A DNA stretch of 64,000 nucleotides from Gammaproteobacteria bacterium (GTDB taxonomy: Bacteria > Pseudomonadota > Gammaproteobacteria > Pseudomonadales > Azotimanducaceae). Each line of letters opens with the position of its first letter. Within the stretch, counting starts at the first letter, position 1. A program made the translations under genes and the position numbers. The notes under the pieces are model-generated. The model was not told the origin of the DNA. It did no database searches and saw nothing but the letters and a program-made list of their open reading frames with translations. Below, piece after piece: positions 1-7,768 of the stretch. The stretch covers positions 215,018 to 279,017 of the forward strand of contig JAPOWH010000006.1 in assembly GCA_026707735.1 (NCBI GenBank), in the 5' to 3' direction.

Positions 1-2
1 AT

Positions 3-1196
3 GAGTACTACGGCAAGGTAGAGATTGTGGTCGAGCCAAACAGCGAAATTGTTGTTGAGCCCCGAGGTTGGAGTCGGGAACTGGTTGCGACAGCAACCAG
101 CGGAAGGCACGACAGGCTTGTCGACAGTTGGCAGCAAAGCGCGGAATATCAAACGCTCTTGGATACCTACGCCAAATCCTATAAGGATTTTCGGAACGCT
201 TGGGAGGAGTCGTGGAGAGCACGGCAGGCTGCAGCGAAGGAAGCAAAAACCGACGAGACAGCATCTGCAAATGGAACGAGTGACGATTCACAGAGCGAAG
301 AGGCTAAAACTTCTGAAGAAGCAGCGCCCGAAGACGAAGTCGAAGAGGTCGAACCTATATTGGCTTATTCCGGTGGAATTTCTCCTGCGACGGGGTGCGA
401 GCACGTAGAGCTCGCAGACGAAGACGCAGAATCCAATAATGCGGCCACGGCTTCCAACAATCCCGAGTACCACGTACTTTTCTTGGAATTGGTAAGTATG
501 CGTACAGAGGCACTGGAAGAAATCGCATCAAATGCCGAGGACCCGATGGACGTACTGCTAGCGATGGAGCTCGGGGCGTTTGGCTACAACTCCGAGAACA
601 TCAAAGAATCTGTGCCTCTATATGACGAAATTGCGACGATGCTTGAGGAAGAATTTGTAGCTAGGCGCGTCACTCCTGCTAGAGACGACATAGCTTCGTT
701 TATCAAAACGGACGAGATTGACAAGAGTCTGGTGCCTGGGCAGATCGCCCCAAATTTCACACTTCCCGATTTGAGCGGAGTGGAATTCGCATTGCACAAC
801 GTGGCGTCCGAAAACGATCTGGTATTGGTTGACTTTTGGGCCTCGTGGTGTGGTCCTTGCATCGCAGTGTTTCCTGAATTGAAAGAGCTATATTCCTCGT
901 ACCGCGACGACGGCTTCGAGATAATCGCGGTTTCGTTGGATAGCACAAATGAAATTTGGGAGGAAGCAAGCGTGGAACACGAACTTCCGTGGATGGACTT
1001 GGGAGACATTGCAGAGCGTGGAGAAGGGCCGGTAGCAAAGGCCTATGGGGTCATCTCCATACCAAAGAGTTTTTTGGTGGACAAGCACGGTTGCATCAAT
1101 CACAGGGACCTTTCCCCAGAGGATCTTGAGACAGTTCTTAAATCCAGATTAGAGGATATGGCTGCATCGGACGACACGAACGTCGACTCGGAATAG
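3..1196 (+). CDS. Thioredoxin-like (TlpA/AhpC-TSA) protein, 5' end outside the window
   Basis: The frame is open from base 3, so the true start lies upstream; the first in-window candidate is GTG at 27. The C-terminal ~150 residues are a redoxin domain. It opens with PGQIAPNFTLPDLSG and carries the active-site WCGPC about residue 274 counted from that GTG, with VDFWASWCGPC context and a cis-Pro region at SIPKSFLV. This is the thiol-disulfide oxidoreductase fold of TlpA/ResA proteins, which act in the periplasm. Before it lie ~240 residues with a very acidic linker rich in Glu, Asp and Ala, as in DUF4369-type TlpA proteins. Two more envelope-type genes follow on the same strand. The redox fold is sure; the substrate is unknown. 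Confidence 0.85.
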   Translation, partial: EYYGKVEIVVEPNSEIVVEPRGWSRELVATATSGRHDRLVDSWQQSAEYQTLLDTYAKSYKDFRNAWEESWRARQAAAKEAKTDETASANGTSDDSQSEEAKTSEEAAPEDEVEEVEPILAYSGGISPATGCEHVELADEDAESNNAATASNNPEYHVLFLELVSMRTEALEEIASNAEDPMDVLLAMELGAFGYNSENIKESVPLYDEIATMLEEEFVARRVTPARDDIASFIKTDEIDKSLVPGQIAPNFTLPDLSGVEFALHNVASENDLVLVDFWASWCGPCIAVFPELKELYSSYRDDGFEIIAVSLDSTNEIWEEASVEHELPWMDLGDIAERGEGPVAKAYGVISIPKSFLVDKHGCINHRDLSPEDLETVLKSRLEDMAASDDTNVDSE

Positions 1197-1368
1197 GAGA
1201 GTACATGCGCGAAGGCCGCTTCAAGCGAACGACCACGTCGACATTTCAATTGAATGGGCGCATGGTCTGATTCTGTTTAGCTCCAAGTTTGATTATGAAT
1301 TCGGAATTGGCTATTGAAGCAAAACTCATTAACTGAATTGCAACGCCGTTGGGTGGTATAGAAAAAAC

Positions 1369-2064
1369 ATGAAGAGAACTATGCAAGCATTTGAGAAACC
1401 TAAGAAAAACATCGGAAGTGTGATGGGTGCACTTGCATTGATGGGTGTATTTGCCGGCTTCGTTGTTGCAGCAAGCGACGACAGCCATCGGGGCGAAAAT
1501 TTGCTCCTCCCTGATCCGTCGGATGAACCAGATGAACAGGCAAAAAACAAGGAATCGAATGTGGATCTGGAGGCACTTGAGACTCTAGGAGAAGTTTCTT
1601 CACTCTTGTTGGAAATTCCTGAGAACTTGTTGATGCTTCGGTCTGGTGAAGACTTATTGCGCATCCGGGACGACGGGGAATCTACGACTTTGCAAGTCGA
1701 TCGCAAGAGCTCTCTGTTGAATCCGGACCCTGAACTTGTAGCATTTGATCGGGCGAAAAAGCTAATACTCACGAACCTAAGTGAGGAGATCAATGAGTTA
1801 GTTATGACAAAATCCAAGCTAACGGACGTAGTGCTTGAGATTCCACCAAGACTGGACACAAAACGGATTTTTGACGCAATGGACTCCGATAACGATGGGT
1901 CACTTTCTCAACAGGAATTCGCAACTGGAACGAGACACCCCCCCAACGCAGCGACTCATTTTGCCAGAGTCGACTCCGATGGCGACGGTGCTCTTTCGAA
2001 CAATGGATTTGTTGATGGATTGGAGTCGGAAACTACGACAACAGCAGAAAAGGGAAGTCTGTAG
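1369..2064 (+). CDS. Membrane-anchored or secreted EF-hand protein
   Basis: 231 residues. An N-terminal hydrophobic segment (about residues 18-35, ALALMGVFAGFVVAA) reads as a signal peptide or anchor. The C-terminus holds two EF-hand loops. The first, at 172-183 (DSDNDGSLSQQE), is canonical. The second, at 202-213 (DSDGDGALSNNG), lacks the acidic residue at loop position 12, so it should bind calcium weakly. The middle ~130 residues are polar and I do not recognise them. It sits 172 bp after a thioredoxin-like gene and 39 bp before another, so a shared envelope role is possible. I saw no clear ribosome site before the ATG. Confidence 0.75.
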   Translation: MKRTMQAFEKPKKNIGSVMGALALMGVFAGFVVAASDDSHRGENLLLPDPSDEPDEQAKNKESNVDLEALETLGEVSSLLLEIPENLLMLRSGEDLLRIRDDGESTTLQVDRKSSLLNPDPELVAFDRAKKLILTNLSEEINELVMTKSKLTDVVLEIPPRLDTKRIFDAMDSDNDGSLSQQEFATGTRHPPNAATHFARVDSDGDGALSNNGFVDGLESETTTTAEKGSL

Positions 2065-2103
2065 CGTCAAATGCTAACGTTAAGGATGAGAGGAACGAAA
2101 TCT

Positions 2104-3165
2104 ATGAAGGTACAGAATTACATTGCACTTGCGTTGTTGGCTCTCGCATCTGGTGACACAATCGCACGCGTTAGCAATGAATCAGTCGAAAGTGTCGAAG
2201 ATACTGGTGTCAAGGACAGTGTCGTCTACGTTACAACCGGCTATTTTGAAAAGAAAGTCTTGGAGTCGGATGTTCCGGTGCTAGTTGTCTTCACCGCCCC
2301 TTGGTGTGGCCCCTGCAGGATTCTCGATCCTGTCATTGAATCCCTAATGCCAGAGATGTCAGGACACGCAAGAGTTTTCAAGGTAGACACAGACGAAACT
2401 CCCGAAATTTCTACCAAGTATCAGGTCACTCGACTTCCAACAATCATCTTTTTCAAAGATGGTCTTGAATCGCACAGAAGTTCGAGTATTCATCCACGAG
2501 ACGCTTACGTTAGCTATCTTGAAGGTCTGCGCGAAGACACTTCGATAAAGGATACGACTCTAAAGCTGCTCGACGAGGACTGGTTTCGTCGCCATTATCT
2601 GTTGACTGAGGAAATTGAAGTCATTCAAGAGACCATGGAACGATATCCTGATCTTCTTACAAGAGAGTTTACGAATGGACAATCGCCACTCTCAATCGTA
2701 CTCAACTTTCCATCCAATACACGTCGAGAATTAACGAAACTAATAATTGCTCAAGAGCCTTCAATTGGAACCAGCGATCTCTTGGGTCTGGGTCGATGCG
2801 AGGAATTCAAGAAATTAGTCGGAGACGATTCTCACGCTGCAAATAGACCTGATCCCGATGGAAATACACCGTTGCTGACCGCGATATTGGGATCGGGGTT
2901 GGTGGAGAATGGCGAGTGTGTGAGTGCCGTACTTGAGTCTGGGGCCGAGAGACGGCTACCCACAACCATCCGTAACTCACTTGGAGAAGAGGTGAGTTTT
3001 GGAATGGATAGCAAGCTCTTCGACGAGTTACTGGATTTACTGACGATGGCGTGGGGACCCACATGGTACAACGACGACGTCGGGGTGAAATTGCGAATGC
3101 TCTCGCGCGAAATGATGAGGGCTAGAGATCTAGATAGCGAAGACTTAATTGCGAGCAGGTCCTAG
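2104..3165 (+). CDS. Periplasmic thioredoxin-domain protein with ankyrin-like tail
   Basis: I chose ATG 2104 because GAGAGG lies about 10 bases upstream; the frame also allows ATG 2071 or 2086. A hydrophobic N-terminus (VQNYIALALLALASGDTIA) reads as a signal peptide. The thioredoxin domain spans about residues 35-140. It has VVFTAPWCGPCRILDP with WCGPC at 67-71, and RLPTIIFFKDG carrying the cis-Pro, very close to classical thioredoxin. The remaining ~200 residues include one stretch resembling an ankyrin repeat (DPDGNTPLLTAILGSG), perhaps for partner binding. Thioredoxin plus this tail is an uncommon arrangement. Oxidoreductase fold is confident; partner unknown. Confidence 0.82.
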   Translation: MKVQNYIALALLALASGDTIARVSNESVESVEDTGVKDSVVYVTTGYFEKKVLESDVPVLVVFTAPWCGPCRILDPVIESLMPEMSGHARVFKVDTDETPEISTKYQVTRLPTIIFFKDGLESHRSSSIHPRDAYVSYLEGLREDTSIKDTTLKLLDEDWFRRHYLLTEEIEVIQETMERYPDLLTREFTNGQSPLSIVLNFPSNTRRELTKLIIAQEPSIGTSDLLGLGRCEEFKKLVGDDSHAANRPDPDGNTPLLTAILGSGLVENGECVSAVLESGAERRLPTTIRNSLGEEVSFGMDSKLFDELLDLLTMAWGPTWYNDDVGVKLRMLSREMMRARDLDSEDLIASRS

Positions 3166-3524
3166 AGAACCGCCAGACGTTTTTCGATAGACTAGTAGTA
3201 GTCAGCTTGCAAAGCAATTCGTTGTTAGATTCCCATGGTAGCGGGCGTTGCTGCTTGGTGGACGGTATTCAAGTTCCATGGGCGCAATGTTTAGCTCCTA
3301 AAACGCGCGATTCTCCGTCACGTTGAACCTGCTGAAAAGATTCGCTCTACTGTTGTTAATGCAAAATCTGCTTCGATTCGTTGGATCAAACGAATCCAAA
3401 AGGAAAGTTTGTCTTACGTTTCTACTCGAGAGATGCAAACCCACATACTCGTCGGATCGATGATAGACATTGTCCCTGATCGTAGTTGTACGACACGTTC
3501 TAGATAAAAGTAGGGCTCCCCATT
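3166..3524 (+). other. Intergenic stretch without a supported gene
   Basis: No frame here has convincing coding character. The only clear structure is an inverted repeat, GATTCGTT at 3375-3382 and AACGAATC at 3389-3396, around a 6-base loop. No T-run follows it, so it is not an obvious terminator. Confidence 0.5.
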
Positions 3525-3589
3525 GTGAATACAATCGTTCGCGCTGTACCTTTTCTTGAGCAGGAGCGAAGACTTGGCCGAAGCGACCA
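3525..3589 (+). repeat. Direct repeat copy A (duplicate of the acyl-CoA dehydrogenase leader)
   Basis: This 65-bp stretch matches 4342-4406 with 4 mismatches and no gaps, at an offset of 817 bp. It contains the same TACAAT box, the same AGGAG ribosome site and the first codons of the downstream acyl-CoA dehydrogenase gene. The ATG start of that gene is TTG in this copy (3574). Similarity stops abruptly on both sides. The two copies flank the higBA remnant. Confidence 0.9.
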
Positions 3590-3666
3590 CACCCCAGAGC
3601 CTTCTTCAGTGGCTCCTTGACTATACCGAACAGAAAAGGAAATCTCGGGTTGCTGAGGTAGTCTAG
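3574..3666 (+). pseudogene. Short open frame from the duplicated gene start
   Basis: The duplicated start region would initiate at TTG 3574, after an AGGAG site. It opens with MAEATTP, close to the MAEATAP start of the acyl-CoA dehydrogenase at 4391, then diverges into an unrelated ~23-residue tail ending at TAG 3664-3666. It is most likely a by-product of the duplication rather than a working gene, though it may be translated. Its end overlaps the end of the opposite-strand higA remnant. Confidence 0.4.
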
Positions 3667-3943
3667 AGATTCTTCCGTCGGGCCTGAGCTAGTTCATAGC
3701 TCACTTGCATACGCATCCAGTGTTCTGCGGTACCCCAGCCAATGCCTTCCAACGCCAACGCCATACTCAGCGACATTCCTGACTTGCCGTTTAGTAGACG
3801 AGAAAGAGTACTCCGCTCGCAACCAAGATGTTCTGCAGTCTTTGTGACACTCCAACCTACATGTCCATGCTCTCACGGACCAATTCTCCAAGGTGAGGTG
3901 GATTGTGCATGCGAATTTCCTTGTTGCGTATTACTTGCTTCAT
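3663..3943 (-). pseudogene. higA: higA antitoxin remnant, one-base frameshift
   Basis: Reading starts at ATG 3943, in an ATGA overlap with the higB stop. The first part gives a typical HigA N-terminus (MHNPPHLGELVRESMD) but meets TAG at 3857-3859. From 3857 the adjacent frame continues without interruption to TAG 3663-3665. It encodes the XRE-type helix-turn-helix (TKTAEHLGCERSTLSRLLNG) and a tail ending EHWMRMQVSYELAQARR, as in HigA/VapI antitoxins. Joining the frames needs one inserted base (or a -1 slip), restoring roughly ESMD-x-VGWSVTK. In the family this protein neutralises HigB and represses the operon. As read it would be a 28-residue stub, so it is a pseudogene or a sequencing error. 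Confidence 0.8.
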
Positions 3944-4209
3944 GCAGTTAGTTTTTCGACGCAGTGATAATCAGTTAGGTCCACGTCAACAAGCTCTTCG
4001 ACCACGAACTGAAATACTACTCGCCAATTTCCCGACACTCGCACAGACCATTGGCCAGCTCTCTCGCCTTGGAGGGGACGTAATCTAGAGCCCGGAGCGT
4101 CAGCGCTATTTGGGTTAATTGCATCTTGCAGTCTGGCCAATATTATTCGAAGACGTTGAATCTGGCTCGGAGGCAGATATCTTGCATCGTTGCATTGATT
4201 TTCGAGCAA
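3940..4209 (-). pseudogene. higB: HigB-type toxin, N-terminally truncated or decayed
   Basis: The 89-residue frame matches the RelE-fold HigB family: QIQRLRIILARLQDA, then RLRPLQGERAGQWSVRV, SGNWRVVFQF and a terminal DLTDYH. HigB toxins are ribosome-dependent mRNA interferases. The frame opens at TTG 4209, and the expected first ~15 residues are missing. A TAA at 4216-4218 blocks extension, and upstream codons (reading WKSR-stop-PDLLEN) look like a damaged N-terminus. The order toxin then antitoxin with a 4-base overlap is the usual higBA layout. Because the antitoxin is also broken, loss of toxin activity is expected. Confidence 0.72.
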
Positions 4210-4243
4210 ATCAGGTTAACGCGATTTCCATTTGCAGCAAGCG

Positions 4244-4257
4244 CCACTAGTTAGTGG
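4244..4257. promoter_or_regulatory. Palindrome upstream of higB, possible HigA operator
   Basis: CCACTA-GT-TAGTGG is a perfect 6-bp inverted repeat with a 2-base centre, about 35 bp upstream of the higB frame. HigA proteins repress their own promoters by binding such dyads. The position fits an operator, but the match is by symmetry alone. Confidence 0.35.
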
Positions 4258-4341
4258 AGCCAACAGAACGAATTACTCATTTCAGATTCAATCATTCCTT
4301 TTAGTAGGAAGGCGGAGTTATCACGCATTGTGTATCGCTCC

Positions 4342-4406
4342 GTGAATACAATCGTTCGCGCTGTACCTTTTCTTGAGTAGGAGCCAAGACATGGCCGAAG
4401 CGACCG
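4342..4406 (+). repeat. Direct repeat copy B, leader and start of the acyl-CoA dehydrogenase gene
   Basis: This is the functional member of the pair with 3525-3589. It holds TACAAT (4348-4353, a possible -10 box), AGGAG (4378-4382) and the ATG at 4391 with the first five codons. Confidence 0.9.
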
Positions 4407-5665
4407 CACCCGACATTCAAGCCGACCTTAACAATTTAACAATGAGTGCTGAGGCGGAGCCCTTGCTCGCAGCCGTCAGACAATTCATTTCTGCCGAAAT
4501 CCAGCCAAGAACGCCGGAATTCGAGCAAGCAGCTGCGGAACACGGTGACCGGTGGAGTCTGTCTCCGCGTCAAGAAAGCATATTGAGTGACCTAAAGGGC
4601 AAGGCAAAATCAAATGGGCTATGGAACTTCTTCCTTCCCGATGCAGAAACCGGTGAAGGACTGAAGAATCTTGACTACGCCTATATTGCTACTGAATTGG
4701 GCAAAAGCCCGATTGCTTCAGAGTGCCTGAATTGCAGCGCGCCTGACACAGGCAACATGGAAGTGCTGGAACGGTATGGTTCTCCCGAGCAAAAGGAACG
4801 GTGGCTCAAACCGCTGCTGAATGGAGAGATTCGATCCGCGTACGGAATGACCGAACCCAACTTAGCCTCTTCTGACGCGAAGCAAATTGGTACCAGAGCC
4901 GTACTCGAGGGTGACGAATGGGTCATCAATGGAGAGAAGTTCTACATCTCAGGTGCGGGAGACAAGCGATGCAAGATCATGATCTGCATGGTCAAGACAA
5001 GTCCGGATGCTGCACCTCACCAGCAGCAGTCTCAAATACTTGTCCCACTCGACACTCCTGGAGTGAACATCGTCGAACCAATGACGGTTTTTGGGCATGA
5101 CGATGCTCCGCATGGGCACATGCACATTCTGCTAGAGGATGTGAGAGTACCGAAGGAGAACATCATCCTCGGAGAAGGGCGTGGTTTCGAAATCTCGCAG
5201 GGCAGGTTGGGACCAGGGCGCATACACCATTGCATGCGATCCATAGGTCAAGCGGAGAGAGCTTTGGATCTCATGGTTCGCAGAGGCATGTCGCGCGAGG
5301 CGTTTGGTCGTCCATTGGTCAATCTTGGCAAGAACCTTGAGTTGGTTTCTCGAGCTAGGATCGAGATCGAAATGATGAGACTGCTCGTGCTCAAGGCAGC
5401 TAAGGCCATGGATGTGTTAGGCAACCGCGAAGCGCGAGTTTGGGTGCACATGATCAAAGCGGTAATTCCCGAACGTGTTTGTCAAATTATCGATCAAGCC
5501 ATTCAATTGCATGGCGCTACTGGCGTCTCTCAATGGACGCCTCTAGCTCGCATGTACACTGGCCAGCGGACGCTTCGGATAGCTGACGGACCCGATGAAG
5601 TGCACCACTTGGTAGTTGGACGTGCCGAACTACGCAAGTACGATGCAGAATACGGCCGCTCTTAG
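4391..5665 (+). CDS. Acyl-CoA dehydrogenase, ACAD10/11-like
   Basis: 424 residues from ATG 4391, which has AGGAG 8 bases upstream; a TTG at 4373 in the same frame has no such site. It is a flavoenzyme expected to form the trans-2-enoyl-CoA of an acyl-CoA. Family marks are the middle-domain stretch AYGMTEPNLASSDAKQI, GDEWVINGEKFYISGAG, LGPGRIHHCMRSIG and the C-terminal QLHGATGVSQWTPLARMY followed by RIADGPDEVH. That last motif is typical of the ACAD10/ACAD11 branch. Its leader is duplicated 817 bp upstream, beyond a decayed higBA pair. A hydrolase gene follows after 38 bp, so the two may be cotranscribed. Chain-length specificity cannot be read. Confidence 0.93.
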   Translation: MAEATAPDIQADLNNLTMSAEAEPLLAAVRQFISAEIQPRTPEFEQAAAEHGDRWSLSPRQESILSDLKGKAKSNGLWNFFLPDAETGEGLKNLDYAYIATELGKSPIASECLNCSAPDTGNMEVLERYGSPEQKERWLKPLLNGEIRSAYGMTEPNLASSDAKQIGTRAVLEGDEWVINGEKFYISGAGDKRCKIMICMVKTSPDAAPHQQQSQILVPLDTPGVNIVEPMTVFGHDDAPHGHMHILLEDVRVPKENIILGEGRGFEISQGRLGPGRIHHCMRSIGQAERALDLMVRRGMSREAFGRPLVNLGKNLELVSRARIEIEMMRLLVLKAAKAMDVLGNREARVWVHMIKAVIPERVCQIIDQAIQLHGATGVSQWTPLARMYTGQRTLRIADGPDEVHHLVVGRAELRKYDAEYGRS

Positions 5666-5703
5666 AGCTAGTCTGATCTGTCCTTTATTAAGGAGTTTTC
5701 GTT

Positions 5704-6891
5704 GTGAGTTCCAATATGTCGTTTGACGCGGTGCACTCGGCACTAGACAAATGGATCCAAGACGACATCATTGCCATGGCGTCCTGCGTCGTGTTAGATG
5801 GTCAGCAGGTCGTCGATCAGTATTGCTGCGGCCATCAGGATCGCGAGGGGAACATTCCGTTGGCTAGCGATTCCATCTTTCGACTGTTTTCCAACACCAA
5901 GCCCATCACTGCGATAGCGGCGATGACTCTTTGGGAGCAAGGCAAGTTCGATCTTGACGACGAAATTGCCCTGCATTTGCGCGAGTTGTCAGACCTACGT
6001 GTGCTTCGTGCTGGATCCACAAACCCAGAGGATACGGATGAGTTGGAACGAGCGCCCACTATTCGCCAACTGATGTGCCACACGGCAGGATTCTCCTACG
6101 GACTCTTTCTCGAATCGCCGGTTGACGTTCTCTATAGCGAAAAGGGAATTCTGCACCCAGCACGGGATCTTGGAACTCTAGTCGAAACTCTGCGAGAAAT
6201 TCCGTTGGCCTACCAACCTGGCACTAGGTTTCAGTACAGCGTGGCCTCAGACGTGCTTGCGCGTTTGATTGAAGTATGGTCCGGAGTCTCATTTGGGGAG
6301 TACTTGGCGTCGACAATATTCGAACCGCTTGGGATGGTTGATACGGCATTCCATGTGGAGCAGTCAAAGGTTGACCGATTCTGTTCGCTGTATGCAGCAG
6401 GCGATCCCGAAGACCCTCTAAAGCCAGGACTTACCAAGTCTCCCGATTTGTTTGGCGATTACACGCGGCCCCGCGCTCTAGAGTCGGGCGGCGGTGGGCT
6501 TGTTGGTACGATCACAGACTACACGAAATTTGTACAAATGCTTATGGGACGAGGGGTCTTTGACGGTCAACGAGTCGTAAAGGAAAGCACCTTGGAATTA
6601 ATGAGAACGAATCAGCTTCCGGATGGTGTTGAACTGCAGCTGCCCAATTGGGTTATGCCCAACACAGTATTTGGACTTGGTCTTGCGCTGAAGAAACAGC
6701 CTGCGTTAGGTGAGCCCGAAGCGGCCATAGATGAGTATCACTGGGGAGGGTTGGCCGGAACGCACTCCTGGATGTCTCCTCGCTCCAACATTGCTGGCCT
6801 GGTGTTTACCCAGCGGATGCCGGGATTCTGGCATCCCTACAGCCATGAATTCAAACGACTTGTCTATGAAGCAATGACGGGAAAAGCTTAG
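5704..6891 (+). CDS. Serine hydrolase of the class C beta-lactamase/EstB family
   Basis: 395 residues from GTG 5704, preceded by AAGGAG about 9 bases upstream; ATG 5719 is an alternative. The penicillin-binding fold motifs are visible: S63-N-T-K66 (SxxK, nucleophile Ser63), Y178-S-V in place of YxN, and H346-W-G-G in place of KTG. These variants are common in esterases and lipases of this fold rather than true beta-lactamases. It has no signal peptide, so it is probably cytoplasmic, and it follows the acyl-CoA dehydrogenase by 38 bp. An ester hydrolase for the same pathway is likely; the substrate is unknown. Confidence 0.9.
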   Translation: MSSNMSFDAVHSALDKWIQDDIIAMASCVVLDGQQVVDQYCCGHQDREGNIPLASDSIFRLFSNTKPITAIAAMTLWEQGKFDLDDEIALHLRELSDLRVLRAGSTNPEDTDELERAPTIRQLMCHTAGFSYGLFLESPVDVLYSEKGILHPARDLGTLVETLREIPLAYQPGTRFQYSVASDVLARLIEVWSGVSFGEYLASTIFEPLGMVDTAFHVEQSKVDRFCSLYAAGDPEDPLKPGLTKSPDLFGDYTRPRALESGGGGLVGTITDYTKFVQMLMGRGVFDGQRVVKESTLELMRTNQLPDGVELQLPNWVMPNTVFGLGLALKKQPALGEPEAAIDEYHWGGLAGTHSWMSPRSNIAGLVFTQRMPGFWHPYSHEFKRLVYEAMTGKA

Positions 6892-6916
6892 TGCTCTATT
6901 GCCTGGGTAGAGTACT
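6890..6916 (+). terminator. Hairpin just after the hydrolase gene, weak terminator candidate
   Basis: AGTGCTCTA (6890-6898) pairs with TAGAGTACT (6908-6916) with one G-T wobble across a 9-base loop. It begins at the stop codon. No T-run follows, so intrinsic termination is uncertain. Confidence 0.3.
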
Positions 6917-6920
6917 AGAA

Positions 6921-6985
6921 GCATTTACGTTGGTAAACACTTGAAATAGCAATAAAATTTTTCTAGCATTTGCGTGTAGAAACAC
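6921..6985 (+). repeat. Imperfect 20-bp direct repeat upstream of the secreted orphan gene
   Basis: Positions 6921-6940 and 6966-6985 share GCATTT at one end and AACAC at the other, matching at about 15 of 20 positions, 45 bp apart. They lie 35-100 bp before the ATG at 7019 and could be regulator sites, but the similarity is modest. Confidence 0.25.
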
Positions 6986-7018
6986 GTTCGCTGCACTACG
7001 TGATCGGAGAATAGCTAA

Positions 7019-7639
7019 ATGAACAAACTGATGCAAAGAGTTCAATGCGCCTGTGCCATGGGTGCGTTGTTTGCGTCCCTATCAATCCTCGCGGGAATTG
7101 AGGGAACCTATGTTTTGGAAACGAGCGAAAGCGAGTCAAACGTAGGCAATCCAACTTTGACGATCAGTGTCAACGATGAAGGAACGTACTCCGCTACTTT
7201 GACCAGTAGTTCTGGCTCGTACTCATACACAGACGACATTGTTGTTGACGAGAATAAGTTCAAAACCACTTTTCCCTATTGGAATCTTCGAGGTGAGCAA
7301 GAAATCACTTACTCCGGTCAAGTGGAAAATGGAAAGTTGCGCGGTACTGTTTCAAGCGACCATGGCGGAGTGTTTGAGTTTGTTGGAAGCCTTAAAGAGG
7401 ACTCTGACAACGGAAAGTACGACATGGCAAGTGTCGACAAGGCAATTGAGGAATGCTATGTGGAGATCACTGGTAAACCAATGGACAACATTGGGAGAAT
7501 CACTCGCGAATTGGATACGAAGCTGGAAGCATGTGTAAATAAGCGAGTCTCGTCGCCTGAACGCATTGAACTACAGTACACTGCATCCAAGAGGGGACTC
7601 GTACCTCAGGTACGCGAAGAAGATATGGAAGAAAGCTAA
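7019..7639 (+). CDS. Secreted protein of unknown function
   Basis: 206 residues. The first ~27 residues (basic start, then ACAMGALFASLSILAG) form a likely signal peptide. After it come about 110 residues rich in Ser, Thr, Gly and Asp with alternating beta-strand patterns (GTYVLETSESES, GTYSATLTSSSGSYSYTDD, QVENGKLRGTVSSDHGG). This resembles small beta-sandwich or lipocalin-like domains that report on compound or matrix binding. The last ~70 residues are helical and charged with two Cys. I do not recognise the family. GGAG lies ~11 bases before the ATG. It stands alone between convergent neighbours. Confidence 0.65.
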   Translation: MNKLMQRVQCACAMGALFASLSILAGIEGTYVLETSESESNVGNPTLTISVNDEGTYSATLTSSSGSYSYTDDIVVDENKFKTTFPYWNLRGEQEITYSGQVENGKLRGTVSSDHGGVFEFVGSLKEDSDNGKYDMASVDKAIEECYVEITGKPMDNIGRITRELDTKLEACVNKRVSSPERIELQYTASKRGLVPQVREEDMEES

Positions 7640-7768
7640 CGATGGATTGCGTTGTGCTCTGCTATATCTGGAAGTATTCGTTGGTGGAACGTTCTTCAAT
7701 TTCCACACTCGACACAAATCTAGTATTGACGCCAACAATCCACTGATTCCGGACTTGAGCAAATAGGC

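Noticed and set aside
3298..3534. 78-codon minus-strand frame before the direct repeat
   Set aside because: No recognisable motif, and its end runs into the repeat copy; it looks accidental.
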